A model generated the notes under the pieces. It saw only the letters and a list, made by a program, of their open reading frames with translations, was not told the DNA's origin and made no database searches. A DNA stretch of 64,000 nucleotides from Ampelomyces quisqualis (lineage: Eukaryota > Ascomycota > Dothideomycetes > Pleosporales > Phaeosphaeriaceae): NCBI GenBank assembly GCA_018398575.1, contig JAGTXZ010000019.1, positions 1,240,001 to 1,304,000 on the forward strand. Reading direction: 5' to 3'. Every line of letters begins with the position of its first letter. The first letter of the stretch is position 1. Made by a program: the position numbers and the translations under genes. Shown piece after piece: positions 46,752-58,176 of the stretch.

Positions 46752-48550
46752 ATGCGTTCTTCCCTGCCCTTCTTGCTGCTCAATGCCGGCATAGCCCTCG
46801 CCACGGCCAGCACGGGCTACCACGAGCGCCTCCTCCTGCGCCCCCTGCCCCAAGGCTCCCTCCTGGCCTCGTTCAACTTCCTCAGCAACGAGGCCCAGGC
46901 GGCCTTCGACCAGCAACACTTCCGCTACTTGCCGCGGTCATTCGGCCAGATCCTGCAACATGCGCACGCCAAGGAGCTGCATCTGCGATTCAGCGTCGGA
47001 CGATGGGACGCCGACGGCTGGGGCCAACGACCGTGGAATGGCGCAAGAGAAGGAGGCACGGGGGTGGAGCTGTGGGCGTGGGTGCAAGCAGACAGCGAGG
47101 CAGAGTACAAGACGCACGATTTCGCTGAGACGCCGCATCTAATCCAACCAGGGCCTCTGCGCGCTGGCGCACCCTCACCAATGCGCTCGCCGGCCTCTTT
47201 TGTGCCTCGATCAACTTCATCGATGCCACCAAGACAATACGGCCCGTCATGGCGTTTTCCCCCGAGGGCCACCATGGCAACGCGTCAAACCTGCACCTCC
47301 TCCACGGCACGCTGCCCCACGAAGTCGTCTGCACCGAGAACTTGACGCCCTTCCTGAAGCTCCTCCCGTGCAAGGGCAAGGCGGGTGTTGCGAGTCTGCT
47401 GGACGGCCATAAGCTCTTCGACGCCTCATTCCAGACAATGGCAATCGACGTACGTCCCGTGTGCCAGCCTCGCGACGGCGACTGCTCCATCGAGATGGAG
47501 CAGACTGTGGACATGGTGCTGGATGTGGCCCGGTCGAAACGCCCACGCCACAACCCAATCCCTCGACCGTTGCCAATCGATCAGATTGAGTGCGACACCT
47601 CCAAGGGATACAGCAACCACGATACCTGCTATCCGCTCATCAAGGGCACCGAGCCTGCCTGGACGCTGGAAGAAGTCTTCGGCAGGCCACTCACGGGAGC
47701 TTGCCCGCTCACCGAAGAAAGCGGTGACGACGCCAACACCGTCTGCATCAATGTACCGCCAGAGAGAACGATTGAGGCACAGTCGACCGGCAACTTTACA
47801 GAGTCCAAGCTAGCATCCGACACCCTGCGCTGCTACAAACTTGCCAGCGGCGCCAACTTCGACCTCGTCCTACCAGAGCAGCAAATGACTGCTGGCTTAG
47901 TACGCCCCGACCCTCCGCTGTTCGCCGCTCGCACAATCAACGGGCACGGCCAAGAGCGAGGCAGCACGCAATCCGTGATTCGCAACCCCTCCACTACCGA
48001 AACTGTCGAGTTTGTATATCTCGAATCTCTGCCCTGGTTCATGAAGCCTTACCTACATACTCTGCGTGCCCGTCTTGACACCACATTCGAAAGCCCCATC
48101 ATAGAGACGTACTATCGCCCAGCAATTGATCGCAAGCGTGGCACTCATCTCGAGCTACGCATCATCATACCACCGAGCTCAACCTTGACATTGACCTACG
48201 ATTTCGAAAAAGCAATCCTACGCTACACAGAGTACCCACCGGATGCTAATCGAGGGTTTGATGCTGCGCCAGCCGTCATCCGCATACTGTTGCCGCACAC
48301 AGGAGACGACAAGGGCATCTATGTCCGCACCACCTCGCTCCTGCTTCCGCTTCCCACGCCAGATTTCAGCATGCCATACAACGTCATCATCCTTACCAGC
48401 ACCGTCATGGCACTCGGCTTCGGCAACATTTTCAATTTACTTGTTCGCCGCTTTGTCGGTGCAGACGAGGTGCCAGCCGGTGCTGCCGGGGGGCTGAAGG
48501 ATATCTTGCTGGGCAAGGTCAACAGACTGAAGGCGCTATTTGGGAGGTGA
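46752..48550 (+). CDS. GPI16: GPI transamidase subunit Gpi16 (PIG-T)
   Basis: Two exons, 46752-47104 and 47152-48550, with a 47-bp intron (GTACAA donor, TCTAATC branch, CCAG acceptor), encode 583 residues. Signal peptide MRSSLPFLLLNAGIALATAS, a large lumenal domain, and one membrane segment near the C-terminus (MPYNVIILTSTVMALGFGNIFNLLV) followed by a short basic cytosolic tail. Family signatures include YHERLLLRPLP, LFCASINFID (the family cysteine reported to bond with Gpi8 is expected in this region), LHLLHGTLPHEVVCTENLTPF and LLPCKGKAGVASLLDGHKLF. The complex, in the endoplasmic reticulum, replaces the C-terminal signal of proteins with a GPI anchor. The splice restores the conserved ARWRTLTNAL. 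Confidence 0.93.
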
Positions 48551-49236
48551 AGAGGACAAACGTATTCGAAATGTATGCTGTAGAATAGAAGTTGGTTTCC
48601 GTGTCGATTTGGCTCACCACCATCACGAGCTGGGCGACCAAGTGGAGCTATTTGGAGGGTAGGATTCGAGACTGCCTAAATCACCGCACCTGCTCCCACA
48701 GCACGCCACTTTCGAATCAAACCTACATCCCCTCGGTCTGCGCTCAATCACAGCTAACAGATCGCACGATACGCCTCTTGTTTCTCTGTCCTTCCTCCAA
48801 CCCGGACAGATAACTTGAATGCCACTGCTGTCCTTATTTTCTCCATAGTAACCAACCTTACAAAGCCTTGTCCTACATCCTGGGGCCAACCCGTTCAACA
48901 ACCCATGTGCCGATCTTGTTCAATCGCGAGTCTTTCAGCATCGGAGCAGGGTTTGCAAATGGCTTTGTCTAGGTTATGTCGGACCAACGATACGCGTTTG
49001 CAAGGTAAGAGGTGAAAGAAAACCCCGATCCGAGTCCAGCAATCTACAATTATTTGAAACAATTGCCCAAACGGGGAGTTTGGGTCACACCCAGTGCACT
49101 TGTGCATAATATTTGGCAGCGCGCTTTCGTCTAATCTCATTGCATATTGACTAATGTCTAAATATGCTCGACATTGCATGTATGTACATGTATGGCAATT
49201 CTACAAGTGGGTATCTCTGCAGCAAAATGTCTCTCC
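48551..49236. other. Intergenic between converging genes
   Basis: No supported gene, repeat or RNA. Short open frames on both strands show no features. Confidence 0.5.
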
Positions 49237-50205
49237 TCAGGAACTTGCATACCCTCTGAACGCCTCACACGGCATGTAGTTGTTCTCGATAAACGCCGAG
49301 TCTAGTCTTACACCGTACGCTTCGTCCCACTGCACTTGCTTCTCAAAAGGCGGTATCCGCGCCTGCACGCTGCCTTTTACACTCTCGATTGCGACCGTAA
49401 CGCTCGTATCGAACAACCGAATCATGTTATCGCAACTCTTGCCATCTGCAAACGTAGGCTGGTTCGTAACATTCTTGAAGAATTGGAGCGGATAGACTTG
49501 GTCTGCCAGGGAAAATTGCGTGATTACGCTCGCATCGGAGCTTTTGGCGCTGAAAACTGTTGTGCGGGCGTCGTAGGAGTCGGTGCGATATGCATCGCAC
49601 GGTGGGTCGAATATAGATGCAAAGACGGTTGTGCCGTAGTCCATTGCGCCTTTTAGGGCGATTTCGTGGCCCGCGGATAGTAGGAGTGACGGAGCCCATT
49701 TGAAAGATGTGGTGTTGTCGGAGAGGAGGTCGAGGAAGGGGAATTCAATGCCTGCGCGCTGCGCCATTGTTAGCTCGTAGTAATCAAGGTACAGGAAAAG
49801 GTTACGTACTGAGAAATCGGGGATCTTGTATCCAAAAGCTTGCACTTCATGATCGTGTACGGCTTGTAAGATAGCCGGGTACATATCATTGGGGAAGGTG
49901 GGTAAAATTGCGCGATATGCGTGTTGGAGGATTCGGTATTGTGGTGGAATTATCCTTCGCGCTAGGTCGAGAGAAATGGGTAATATTGCAACGGTTCCGT
50001 TCAAGGTTCCAGTTGCGTTATTGGGATACGACGACGCTATTGGATTGGGCAGATCTTGTGTGTGGCATGTCTCAGCTTCGTGCACGACGTCTCCCGTCGC
50101 TGCTGGTGCTGCGAAATATGATATACCAACATATCGAAGCGCCACTAGCGAGAGGAGCGTGACGAGGAAGTATTGGAGTCGTGATTCGGTGACCTTTGAA
50201 GACAT
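49237..50205 (-). CDS. Membrane-anchored protein, possibly acetoacetate-decarboxylase fold
   Basis: The ATG at 50205 (MSSKVTESRLQYFLVTLLSLVALRYVGIS) gives a signal anchor; the open frame extends upstream to 50373 without extra features. A 51-bp in-frame intron, 49759-49809 (GTACGT donor, GCTAAC branch, GCGCAG acceptor), contains no stop; removing it joins KIPDFS to RAGIEFPFLDLL. Spliced length is 305 residues. NGTVAILPISLDLARRIIPP, FPNDMYPAILQAVHDHEVQ and FEKQVQWDEAYGVRLDSAFIEN resemble fungal proteins that I associate with the acetoacetate-decarboxylase beta-barrel superfamily. No catalytic lysine can be pointed to with confidence, so activity is uncertain. Confidence 0.7.
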   Translation of the reverse strand: MSSKVTESRLQYFLVTLLSLVALRYVGISYFAAPAATGDVVHEAETCHTQDLPNPIASSYPNNATGTLNGTVAILPISLDLARRIIPPQYRILQHAYRAILPTFPNDMYPAILQAVHDHEVQAFGYKIPDFSVRNLFLYLDYYELTMAQRAGIEFPFLDLLSDNTTSFKWAPSLLLSAGHEIALKGAMDYGTTVFASIFDPPCDAYRTDSYDARTTVFSAKSSDASVITQFSLADQVYPLQFFKNVTNQPTFADGKSCDNMIRLFDTSVTVAIESVKGSVQARIPPFEKQVQWDEAYGVRLDSAFIENNYMPCEAFRGYASS

Positions 50206-50908
50206 TTTGCTGCCGGAATGTACGTAGTTTATCATCTTTCTTTCGAGGTCGCGGTCGACAGATTCATATACGCAGTCGCCCTCCCAGATGCAATGGAATG
50301 GTGTACTCAACAAGACCACGCGCAGCGCAAAATTAGACAATGATAACGGAAGCAAGCAAGTAGAAGAAGACAAAAGAGCTCACCTGCACATTACCTACCG
50401 CTAGATACCCACTGCGGAACGTATAATGCCGCGCCACGCAAACATGTCACTGGTACACTTCACTCGGCAAGTACTGCCCCCGTTGAAGCCAACTCGTGTT
50501 GTGCAGGCATGTGGACGCTTTGTTCTTCTAGTGCCATGGAAGCTTGAGTTTCCGAACGCTGATCGTAAGACTTGGCAAACGCTAATACGCGCCTCTTCGG
50601 CTGCGATTGTATGCGAAAAGCTCGGGACTGTCGTGTAGACTTGCTATGCGGGAAGCGAGAGAAGCAGATGGTCACAGGGTGAGTCAAGGGGGGTTTCATA
50701 AGATGCGGGAGGGAAGAGATGGGGCCGAGCCACGCTAAGGCTGTTTGAGATGAGCCGAGGAAGTGGTCCCGCTTCTATCCTCGTATCCCATTATTACCAC
50801 GATGATATTGCCCACTTCTTGCTACGATAGAACCACTAAATATGACAAATACGCCAAGTTCCGCCACAGTGAACATTTCAATTCCGTCTCCTCGAAAACT
50901 CCTGCCGC
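50206..50908. other. Upstream region of the preceding gene
   Basis: Likely promoter and leader of the minus-strand gene starting at 50205. Overlapping short frames at 50,426-50,699 on both strands have no features. Confidence 0.45.
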
Positions 50909-51205
50909 TCATGCGTAGTAGAACAAGGCTGATGCCATAGGCGCCATAACCATCAACAATAGCGCCGTGGCCAGATGTTGCGAGATCTTCATAGGTTGCT
51001 GTGCGATATCCTTCGCCTGGAATAGCCCTATTGAACCAAGATTGTAAGAAGGACTAGGCAACACAGTAGCGCAGCCCTGCATCTCAGCGCCAGTAAGGCC
51101 TGGCGAACTGCAAGGCGATATGTCTAGTAACGCGCACTCGAGGACATTATTAGAACACTCGACGGAGAGACCTCTAAGCTTAGCGCTGAGCAAAACAGGC
51201 GTCAA
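50909..51205 (-). CDS. Possible GPI-protein C-terminal fragment
   Basis: 98 residues. A short cysteine-containing region (VECSNNVLECALLDISPCSSP, with a further Cys in MQGCATV) is followed by a hydrophobic C-terminal tail (QHLATALLLMVMAPMASALFYYA) that resembles a GPI-attachment signal. There is no signal peptide at the start, so this would be the last exon or relic of a longer gene. Reading up to 52,313 on the same strand I found no convincing upstream exons; an ISSNTNCGALEAGKCAP stretch near 52,040 is the only other cysteine-bearing segment. It could be a decayed secreted-protein gene or chance. Confidence 0.3.
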   Translation of the reverse strand: MTPVLLSAKLRGLSVECSNNVLECALLDISPCSSPGLTGAEMQGCATVLPSPSYNLGSIGLFQAKDIAQQPMKISQHLATALLLMVMAPMASALFYYA

Positions 51206-52380
51206 GTAAACAAGGGAATCGTAAGCCTAAGTAGTTTCTAGTGACTCTCAGCCTATTTGCATACCAGGACGAAGATACTAAAAGCTATTAGGGGCCTTAG
51301 GGCACAGAGTCATCTTTGAATAATGAAAAATTGTAGCGTGTCTACAACCAGAGCTTCAACCATTCTGTCCCAAGATAGCGTTGTAATTTTCGGGTTGGCC
51401 AAAGATAAGCACTCGCTCTGCACAGTCACTCCATCCAGACACTTCAGCCCATGTAATACACTAGTCAAGGAGTTGTCGAGCGGCGAGCGCCAACGCAGGC
51501 TAAGAGCGATTTAATATTAAAGAGGCAATCAACACACTCATTCTTTGGACAAAGACTCTCTTGCTATGCACTTTGTATCTTTTCATAATAGTTCGTACAT
51601 TGGTAATCAGTGCTGCCGCTGCTGGTGTACAAAACAACATCGTAAATATGCTCAACATAAAGGCTTGTGACCGCCCAACGCGTCGATTCAGAGTATATTC
51701 CCCTCTTGAAGTCCTATTACTACAGCGCAGGGTCTCTAAATTCCGGTTGCTTGCCGCTTGTGGGACTATACCTTGTCGTTCACCGTGGGGATAGGAAACG
51801 TGCGCCGTTCGCTTTCACCTTGCTCTACCACTCGACGAATCTCGGCCTTTGAGTCCCCTAATATCATTCACTCTTTCTTATCATCACATACCGGTAAGGC
51901 GCTGGCGGGGTTTCATTATGTGGTAAGTTGTTTCCTTCATCCCGGGGAGAATTATGTTTGTTCAGCCGCGCGAGGGGAGGGAACGATGGGCTAGTCACGT
52001 ACTTTAAGAGACATGAGCGGGGTGCGCATTTACCGGCTTCGAGTGCGCCGCAATTAGTGTTGGAGGATATGAGGGCGGTTTTCGTGTGATTGGAAGCGAA
52101 AATAAGTATACAATGCATGTGCGATTCGCTAGGAATGGGACTGGGGAGCGAGTCGAGGTGTTGTATAATTGACAAGTTTGGTAAAGTACGGTAGTCATGA
52201 TGGAATTGTCTGAAACCAAAATACCCTGTTGATGATCCCATTTCTCCATCTATTCGTGGATGGCCCAGTAGTGCCGCAGAAGAATTTGTGTATTCCAGCA
52301 TGCTTCTCAACACTTAACATCGAGACTTTAAAGATGCACATTTCCCTACGCCCTGCGCGCTCATTTCCATGTTCTCATCT
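51206..52380. other. Intergenic, no supported gene
   Basis: Mixed base composition, many stops in all frames, slightly AT-rich. An open frame at 51,864-52,313 (-) lacks recognisable features beyond the small cysteine-bearing stretch noted for the 50.9-51.2 kb entry. Confidence 0.45.
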
Positions 52381-53135
52381 CTACAACAACCCCCACGCAA
52401 CAACAGCAGCAAACAACCCACTGCCCACCGCTGGCCCCATCCTCACGGCAGCGCCCGAGCTCTGCGTCGCACCAGCCGAAGTCGTTGGGCTAGGAGAACT
52501 ACTTCCTCCCTGCACATTCGCGACCGCCACGCCACTGACACCCGTAGCATTCTTACACTGATCATCCGAGAGTAATTCAGCCGTAGCATTGAACTTGATA
52601 TCCGCGCACTTACATCCTCGTTAGCTCTGCGTCCAACCTCGGCATGATGTTCATTTTCCGGAACGAAACTTACATTGTACAAAGCACTCCCCCTCTCCCC
52701 CAACTGAATAACCTGCACACTCGCATCCAGCCCATTCAATCTCTGATCCCCTACACCACTGTACCCAGCTTTCTTCAAGCCTTCGTCCAAATGCGCGGCG
52801 CCGACTTTCTTAAAGCAGAATATGCCTGGTCCGGTCTGGTTGAAGCCCTCGACGAGGGTGATGTTGAAGCTTGCTCCCACGCTACCGAGAGCGAGATTGA
52901 CGTACGTCATGGACCAGGGATGGCTGCCGTTGAGGACGACGCTGCCGCCATCAAGAGGCCAGGATGTGCGATTTGCAGAGTCGTTGGTGGCGTTGATGTT
53001 GGCGCAGGGATATTGCCATTGGGAGGCGGGCGCGGTGAAGGAGTCGCCGCGCCAGGTGGGTTGGTTGAGGCGAAAATGGGCTGCAGCGGGGAGGGAGAGG
53101 GCGATGAGGGGGAGGAGGGTTGTTGTGGACAGCAT
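52381..53135 (-). CDS. BIM1/X325-type GPI-anchored copper-binding protein
   Basis: Two exons, 53135-52674 and 52608-52381, with a 65-bp intron, encode 229 residues. After the signal peptide (MLSTTTLLPLIALSLPAAA) the mature chain should begin with His (HFRLNQPTWRG), the copper-ligand N-terminal His of the LPMO-like X325 family. Four cysteines (YPCAN, IFCFKK, YNCADI, DQCKN) can form two disulfides; the third is created only by splicing LYN to CADIK, which supports the junction. A Ser/Thr-rich linker and a hydrophobic tail (VGSGLFAAVVAWGLL) indicate GPI anchoring. Family knowledge: Cryptococcus Bim1 aids copper acquisition, and X325 proteins are not known to degrade polysaccharides. Role here is inferred from family. 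Confidence 0.88.
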
Positions 53136-53869
53136 TGTTGCCGTATAGGTTCGAGGGTGGGATGTGGTGGTGCAAGGTGGAGGAAGAGTTACTTTGATAT
53201 CGAGAAGAAAAACTTGCGCAACTCGATGCCAATTTCAAAGTATCGCACGCTCGAAACTCACATGCTTCTGCCTTGCACTTTATAGCTGCATCGTGAGAGT
53301 GTTCTGGCCTGCCTCTGCTCGCCTACACATCTCGCGTACGACTAAGGTGTATGCAAACAACCAGATCTAGCCCCTCCACCATCTAACTCCATACCAAGCT
53401 CGGTTGGTGCCTGAGCAACACCCAGTTGTTTGTTCAAACATTTCCTGTGGCGCTGTTACCCTGCATGCGCACCCTGGGGAAACGTGCTCAATGAGCAAGT
53501 TTCCGCGCTTGGCGGATTCCGCACTGCTGCAACCGGCACGCTGGAGCCGGAAAGAATAAGCGAACGCAGTAGTGGGAAAAGGTGGGAAGACGGGAGAAAT
53601 GTAGCACGTAGCACATGACATGGATATTTTGCGTGAAGGTCGTGGCTGGGATGGAGAGGACGTGGGAGTGAGGTTCCGGTGTAGTGAGGTGCGCCACTAG
53701 TCTGACGCTAGGCTGTAAGAAGATAAATAGACATGTGCTCATGGCAGGAATTGGAGAGACATGGTATGCTGTGGGAGGATTTTATATAAATCGAATGAAA
53801 GACTTGGTATCGTGACATATTTTCCCAGACGCCGTTCAAAATGCCGCGCGTGACAGAAAGAACCCTTGA
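53136..53869. other. Promoter of the X325 gene and 3' flank of the next gene
   Basis: No gene recognised. CT-rich sequence on the minus strand just upstream of the X325 start is consistent with a fungal promoter. Confidence 0.45.
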
Positions 53870-55598
53870 TCAGAACATGCTACTTTTCTTCTTCTTGAGC
53901 TTCTCGGCATTCGCCTCGCTCTGCGTTCTCAGTCCCCAGAAGCTCTTCTTAGCTTTGGGCTGTGCCTGAGACGTGGCGAGGCTGGTGCCGAAGAAGCTAC
54001 TATGGCTCGCTGTTGGTCGGTGCGAGCCCGGTGCCAGATACGGTCGCTGCGGTTGCGTGGGCACGGGGGCAGGTCGTTGGTGTTGTTGAGGAAGGCGCTG
54101 CGTTGTCCATGGGCCTTGTATGAGTGGTGTAGAGTGCCGACTTTGTTGTTGGTGTGTTGGGCGGAGGAGGTTTGATTGGTCTCCAAACTGCTTCTTTAGG
54201 CGCTCGGTCTCCTTGTCGATTTCTGCTTGTTTGCGTCTACGCTCCTTCTCCTCGCGTTCTTTTTGCTTCTTTTCTTGCTCGAGAAATTGCAGTGTCCGCC
54301 GCTCCTCCTCTGCCTCGCGTTTGCGGCGGGCCTTCTTGGCAGCCTCAGCTTGGCGCTTCTGCTCACGGGCTTCCGCCTCGACCTGGGCCTTGAGACGCGC
54401 CGTCTCTGCGTCAATCTCCCACTGTGCTCGAGGGTCCAGTCGAGGTCCTTGCCGGGACTGTGATTGCTGCGGCTGCTGCGGCCTATGCTGCTGCTGTGTG
54501 TGTGGTGGGCGGTTCTGAGTCTGGAGCGGCGGGAGAGAAGATGGCTTAGCGGCAAGAGTGCTGTTGGTGGAAGTCGGCGGGGGCATCTGGGTATTCATGG
54601 CCGCCCCGCCCGCAGGCCCGAGGGGCGTCTTCTCGGGCGGGTACTGCGACGGCCCGCTGTAGGCTGGCGGCGGCTGCGGCGTCATGACGGGCGGTGTGAT
54701 GTGCGGCGCCTCCAGGGGCGACGAGCCCCTGCGTGTCCGTAGCCCCGCGCTGTTCTTGCGTGCAGCGGCGTCGTTGATGTGGAAGTGGTCGCGCGGGTCG
54801 CCGAAGAAGAGGTCGCGGATGACGGCCGCACTCAGCAGCAGCGCCACCTCGAGGCCCTTGTAGTCCTCCATCTCGACGCGGTACAGGTTGGGCTCCATGA
54901 TGCACATCTCCCTGAGGCCCGAAAACAGAGCGACGGCAATGTCCGGCTCCTTGCTCCTCTTCGCCTTCTTGCCCGTGAGGTCCGTCGACTTGCCCGTCAT
55001 GTAGCACGTCATGTCCTTGCCCAGGCGGCCCTCCTTGCGCCAGGCAAAGTTGACGCGCGGCGTGTTGGCGTCGGCGCCCGGGGCCATCTGGGTGCGGTCG
55101 AGGTCCGAGGCGCTGGGCACGCGGAAGGTGACCTGGGGGAGGCTAAACGCCCAGCTGGTGGTGCTGCTCCACTTGGCCGTCTGCTGCCTGACCACCACGT
55201 GCGTGTCGGGGTTGTACAGCTGGATCGCGAACTCGGCGGGGTAGATGGGCTGCGGCGGGGGAGGCACGCCGCCGTTCCGCCGTATCTCCTCCTGCGACAG
55301 CGACGGGTGCGTCCAGCCGGGCTTCGCGAGCACCTCGGCGAAGAGGATTTCCGGGCGGTACGAGTCGAACAGGGCGACGGCGTACGTGTTCTTCGCATCG
55401 GCGGCGGCCGGGTCCATGTGGTGGAGGGCATACTGCGCGTCGGGCTCGGAGCCGTGCTGGGTGAAGTAGTACGCCTCGTGGTGCTTGAGCTTGTCGGCGC
55501 ATGGCTTCAGGAAGAACGCTACGGCGTGTTAGTGGCGATGATGCAGCTGCAGCGTGGGGGACTGCGCAGTGCGTACTGGGCAGGTTTTCGTCTAGCAT
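53870..55598 (-). CDS. Conserved-looking protein with coiled coil and Gln/Pro-rich tail, function unknown
   Basis: Two exons, 55598-55577 and 55518-53870, with a 58-bp intron (GTACGC donor, CACTAAC branch, CGTAG acceptor), encode 556 residues starting MLDENLPTFFLKPCADKLKHHEAYY. Residues 1 to about 235 are compact and look folded, with several beta-strand-like segments (YAVALFDSYRPEILFAEVL, FAIQLYNPDTHVVVRQQTAKW, EPNLYRVEMEDYKGLEVALL). A proline-rich region and a Gln-rich region follow, then a strongly charged helix (about 370-460, E/K/R-rich) likely to be a coiled coil, and a C-terminal Ser/Gln/Pro-rich part ending KLKKKKSSMF. No enzymatic motif is seen. The style resembles cytoskeletal or trafficking adaptors, but I do not assign it. 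Confidence 0.75.
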
Positions 55599-55817
55599 GG
55601 TGTCATGCCGTGTTTCGATCCGTCACGTATTGTATGCGGCAGCTTCAGGATGCGCTTTCACTACTGACGGTCCGGTCTGGAGCAGCAAGAAGGCTCTAGA
55701 GTCTGGATATACTCTGCGCAGTCGTCCTCATGCGACGCGTATTGTACCGGACCTGTCCCGCGGAAACCAAGCGGAGCCACCAGCCACGCGTTCGCAGGAG
55801 CTCGTGTTTGTTAATTC

Positions 55818-56020
55818 CTCACGCTACACCGCATCTGGATGAAGGATGACCTCACGCTACACCGCATCTGGATGAAGGACGACCCCACGCTACACCGCAT
55901 CTGGATCAAGGATGACCTCACGCTACACCGCATCTGGATCATGGATAGCCTCACGCTACACCGCATCTGGATTGCTGACGACCCACGCTACACCGCATCT
56001 GGATCAAGGATAACCTCACG
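55818..56020. repeat. 33-bp minisatellite, six copies
   Basis: CYCACGCTACACCGCATCTGG starts at 55818, 55851, 55884, 55917, 55950 and 55982, with a final partial CTCACG at 56015. The period is 33 bp except one 32-bp step. The first 20 bases of each unit are almost invariant, while the remaining 13 (GATGAAGGATGAC and variants) drift. On the plus strand the units keep one frame open (an 11-residue repeat, DDLTLHRIWMK) for five copies. It lies about 220 bp upstream of the coiled-coil protein gene. Confidence 0.9.
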
Positions 56021-56395
56021 TGCACGAGCCGTCCCTGCATCCTATTTTTAGCACTCAGCCTCACCGAGGCAGACTCGGCACAACACCAGAGCTTCGTTAC
56101 GCGGCCTGGCAGAGCAAGCATTCTTTGTTGAATAGCAACTTCGCTTGGACTACTGGAGCACAATGACATTATGTGCGGGGCACGCTTTGTTTGCCCCATC
56201 CAGGTCGCATGAATACCATTGTTCTCCGGAGCTACGCGACAGCTTTGTGGCCTTGCAGAGCAGGTAGACTTTGATCAGGTTCGCCAAACTAGCAGCTCGC
56301 ACTTTCCCTGACACCTTGAACACCATTGCAAACCACATCAGCCATTCTGCGACGCGATACATATTGCAGCTAACCAAAGCTGTCCATAATCCAAC
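56021..56395. other. Intergenic
   Basis: No supported feature. Overlapping open frames on both strands are mutually exclusive. Confidence 0.4.
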
Positions 56396-56893
56396 ATGCA
56401 AAGAACTTGGAAAGAGCCCTGGGCGCAAGCACGCTATAGTCCTTGGGACCAGAGCAAACCCACCACTGGTAACATGTTTGAAGCCGCAGCTGCAGAAGCC
56501 TCGAGTCAGTCCCCAAAACGTGATGCACGTCTCACCTACCAGGATTTCAATGCAAACTCCAACGACACCCGCAAGACAAAACGTAAGGCCAGAGCCGAGG
56601 CACATGCTTCCTCCAAGAAGCAAAAGGTTACTGCTGAAGCACTACAAAGCACCAGCAGTCGCTGGGATAAGACCGAGGGTTTTCAGACCAACGCTTTACA
56701 GCCCATCTTCAGCGCAACTGCCAGGCCTTTGGCCAATGTAGAGAGGTGGAGGATGCGAGGCTGGACATGGCCAGAGGCCATGTTCCGAGTCGACAAGAAT
56801 GATGAAGTCAGGATGGAAAGCCCGAGGGGCACAACCTTTCCATCACTTCTTTCCCGCAAGTTACATCGACGAGGCAAACATTCTCTTGAATAA
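56396..56893 (+). CDS. Hypothetical basic protein
   Basis: 165 residues, hydrophilic, with a possible nuclear-localisation sequence (KTKRKARAEAHASSKKQK, about residues 61-78) and a C-terminal region NVERWRMRGWTWPEAMFRVD. No family recognised. It overlaps open frames on the other strand and in another plus frame, so it might not be a gene. Composition and the Trp-bearing C-terminus make it the best of the candidates. Confidence 0.3.
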   Translation: MQRTWKEPWAQARYSPWDQSKPTTGNMFEAAAAEASSQSPKRDARLTYQDFNANSNDTRKTKRKARAEAHASSKKQKVTAEALQSTSSRWDKTEGFQTNALQPIFSATARPLANVERWRMRGWTWPEAMFRVDKNDEVRMESPRGTTFPSLLSRKLHRRGKHSLE

Positions 56894-58176
56894 GCGCTTT
56901 TGGCGAATGAAAACTCGGCCAAGTCTCCGAGAGCGATTTCCAGCTCCAACCCATGGTGTCACTTTGTAGTAGGCATTCATGACACTGGCGCTCCCTCCTC
57001 CGTGCGCTATTGCATTCTTTTCACTTTTCCTTGCGCGAGGGTAGGAAGTTTGCCTTGTTCTTCAGAAGGACCATTTCTCTTGCTCTAGCATCTTGAGCAT
57101 TTCGCGCCCTTTTGTCAGGCTTCTACCGCCAGAATTTCTCCCGATTTTATCGCAATGTTAATATTGAACGTTGATGCTACATTGCACGCGGCTGGGAAAC
57201 ATGCTGAGCGTATGTATTTATTCACCGTTGCGGCGCTGACCTCATTTGGGCTATCGGCGGTCTTATTTTGCGTTGGGGCACATTCTTCACGTAGTGTAGA
57301 TATATATGGGACACCCCTCAATGGATTGAACGCCTTCTCAGAGAATCATTGCTGTTGCTGAAAATGTTCCTGTCACCAGTCTCAAATCAACGTGAGCTAA
57401 CGCTGCTCGGGCTTCGTATGTCTTGTTCCAGGTCTTCCTCTTTTTGAAACAATAAGTTCAGAGCTCGCAAGTGCTGCAAGAATGGGAAAATATTCGAGTA
57501 CACGAAGTTCGTCGGCCCGGAACTCAACGATAGCCATCGGCTGCTACGCCTGGCAATATGGCAGAGCGCGCCAACCTTCTAATCTGACTCCGTCTCGCGA
57601 AACTCCTGGCTCAAGCCGGTTCCTAGCCTGCCAACCGCAAGTATCCCATGGTCGCCGGACTTGTTGAGTGGGTTGCCCAATAGGACTGTTTTAACATCAT
57701 CTCAGATTATCTCAATCCCATCGGCATCAACAAAGCTTGCGAAAAAATACTTATCAGTCGCCTGATCAAAAGTTCCAACTCTTTAGCCGCGATTTTCTGA
57801 AAGCCTACGGTGAGCTAAGCAGGAATAGATTGATCTGTAGCATGCCCTAAAGACCTTGTATGCTTCGCAACGGAGTACAGTGTCTGACGCGACATCAGCT
57901 TTCACCTTGGAGGCACATTAGCCACACTAGACTTATGATGTCTTGACGCGTGGTCTTCTCCTGCTTTCACCATCATTATGCTCACCGTGGAGCAAGTCAG
58001 GTCACTGTGAGTGGATCATACAAGCACTGTGAAACAATGTTGGCTCATAAGATACGTCAATAGTGGATCGTCGTTTTCTCCCTGCTGTATCTGTTGCAAC
58101 TCATGCGACAAACAGTACAGTCTGAACTCGAATTTCAACAGTAATCTAGAGAAAATCGCAATCACCATTATAGATC
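56894..58176. other. Intergenic, no supported gene
   Basis: Base composition is mixed and no frame over 70 codons shows features. It contains the promoter of the nuclease-like gene at its right end. Confidence 0.5.

Noticed and set aside
30612..49237. A secondary-metabolite cluster around the acyltransferase, proteases and hydrolase
   Set aside because: No polyketide synthase, peptide synthetase, terpene cyclase or P450 is present, and the genes between are housekeeping.
55839..56051. Minisatellite-encoded 11-residue repeat protein
   Set aside because: The frame stays open because the unit is 33 bp and stop-free; no flanking coding sequence, and a 1-bp deletion in the last copy breaks the repeat frame.
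56150..56623. 157-codon minus-strand open frame with hydrophobic stretches
   Set aside because: Overlaps a more protein-like plus-strand frame; the hydrophobic look follows from reading the complement of charged codons.
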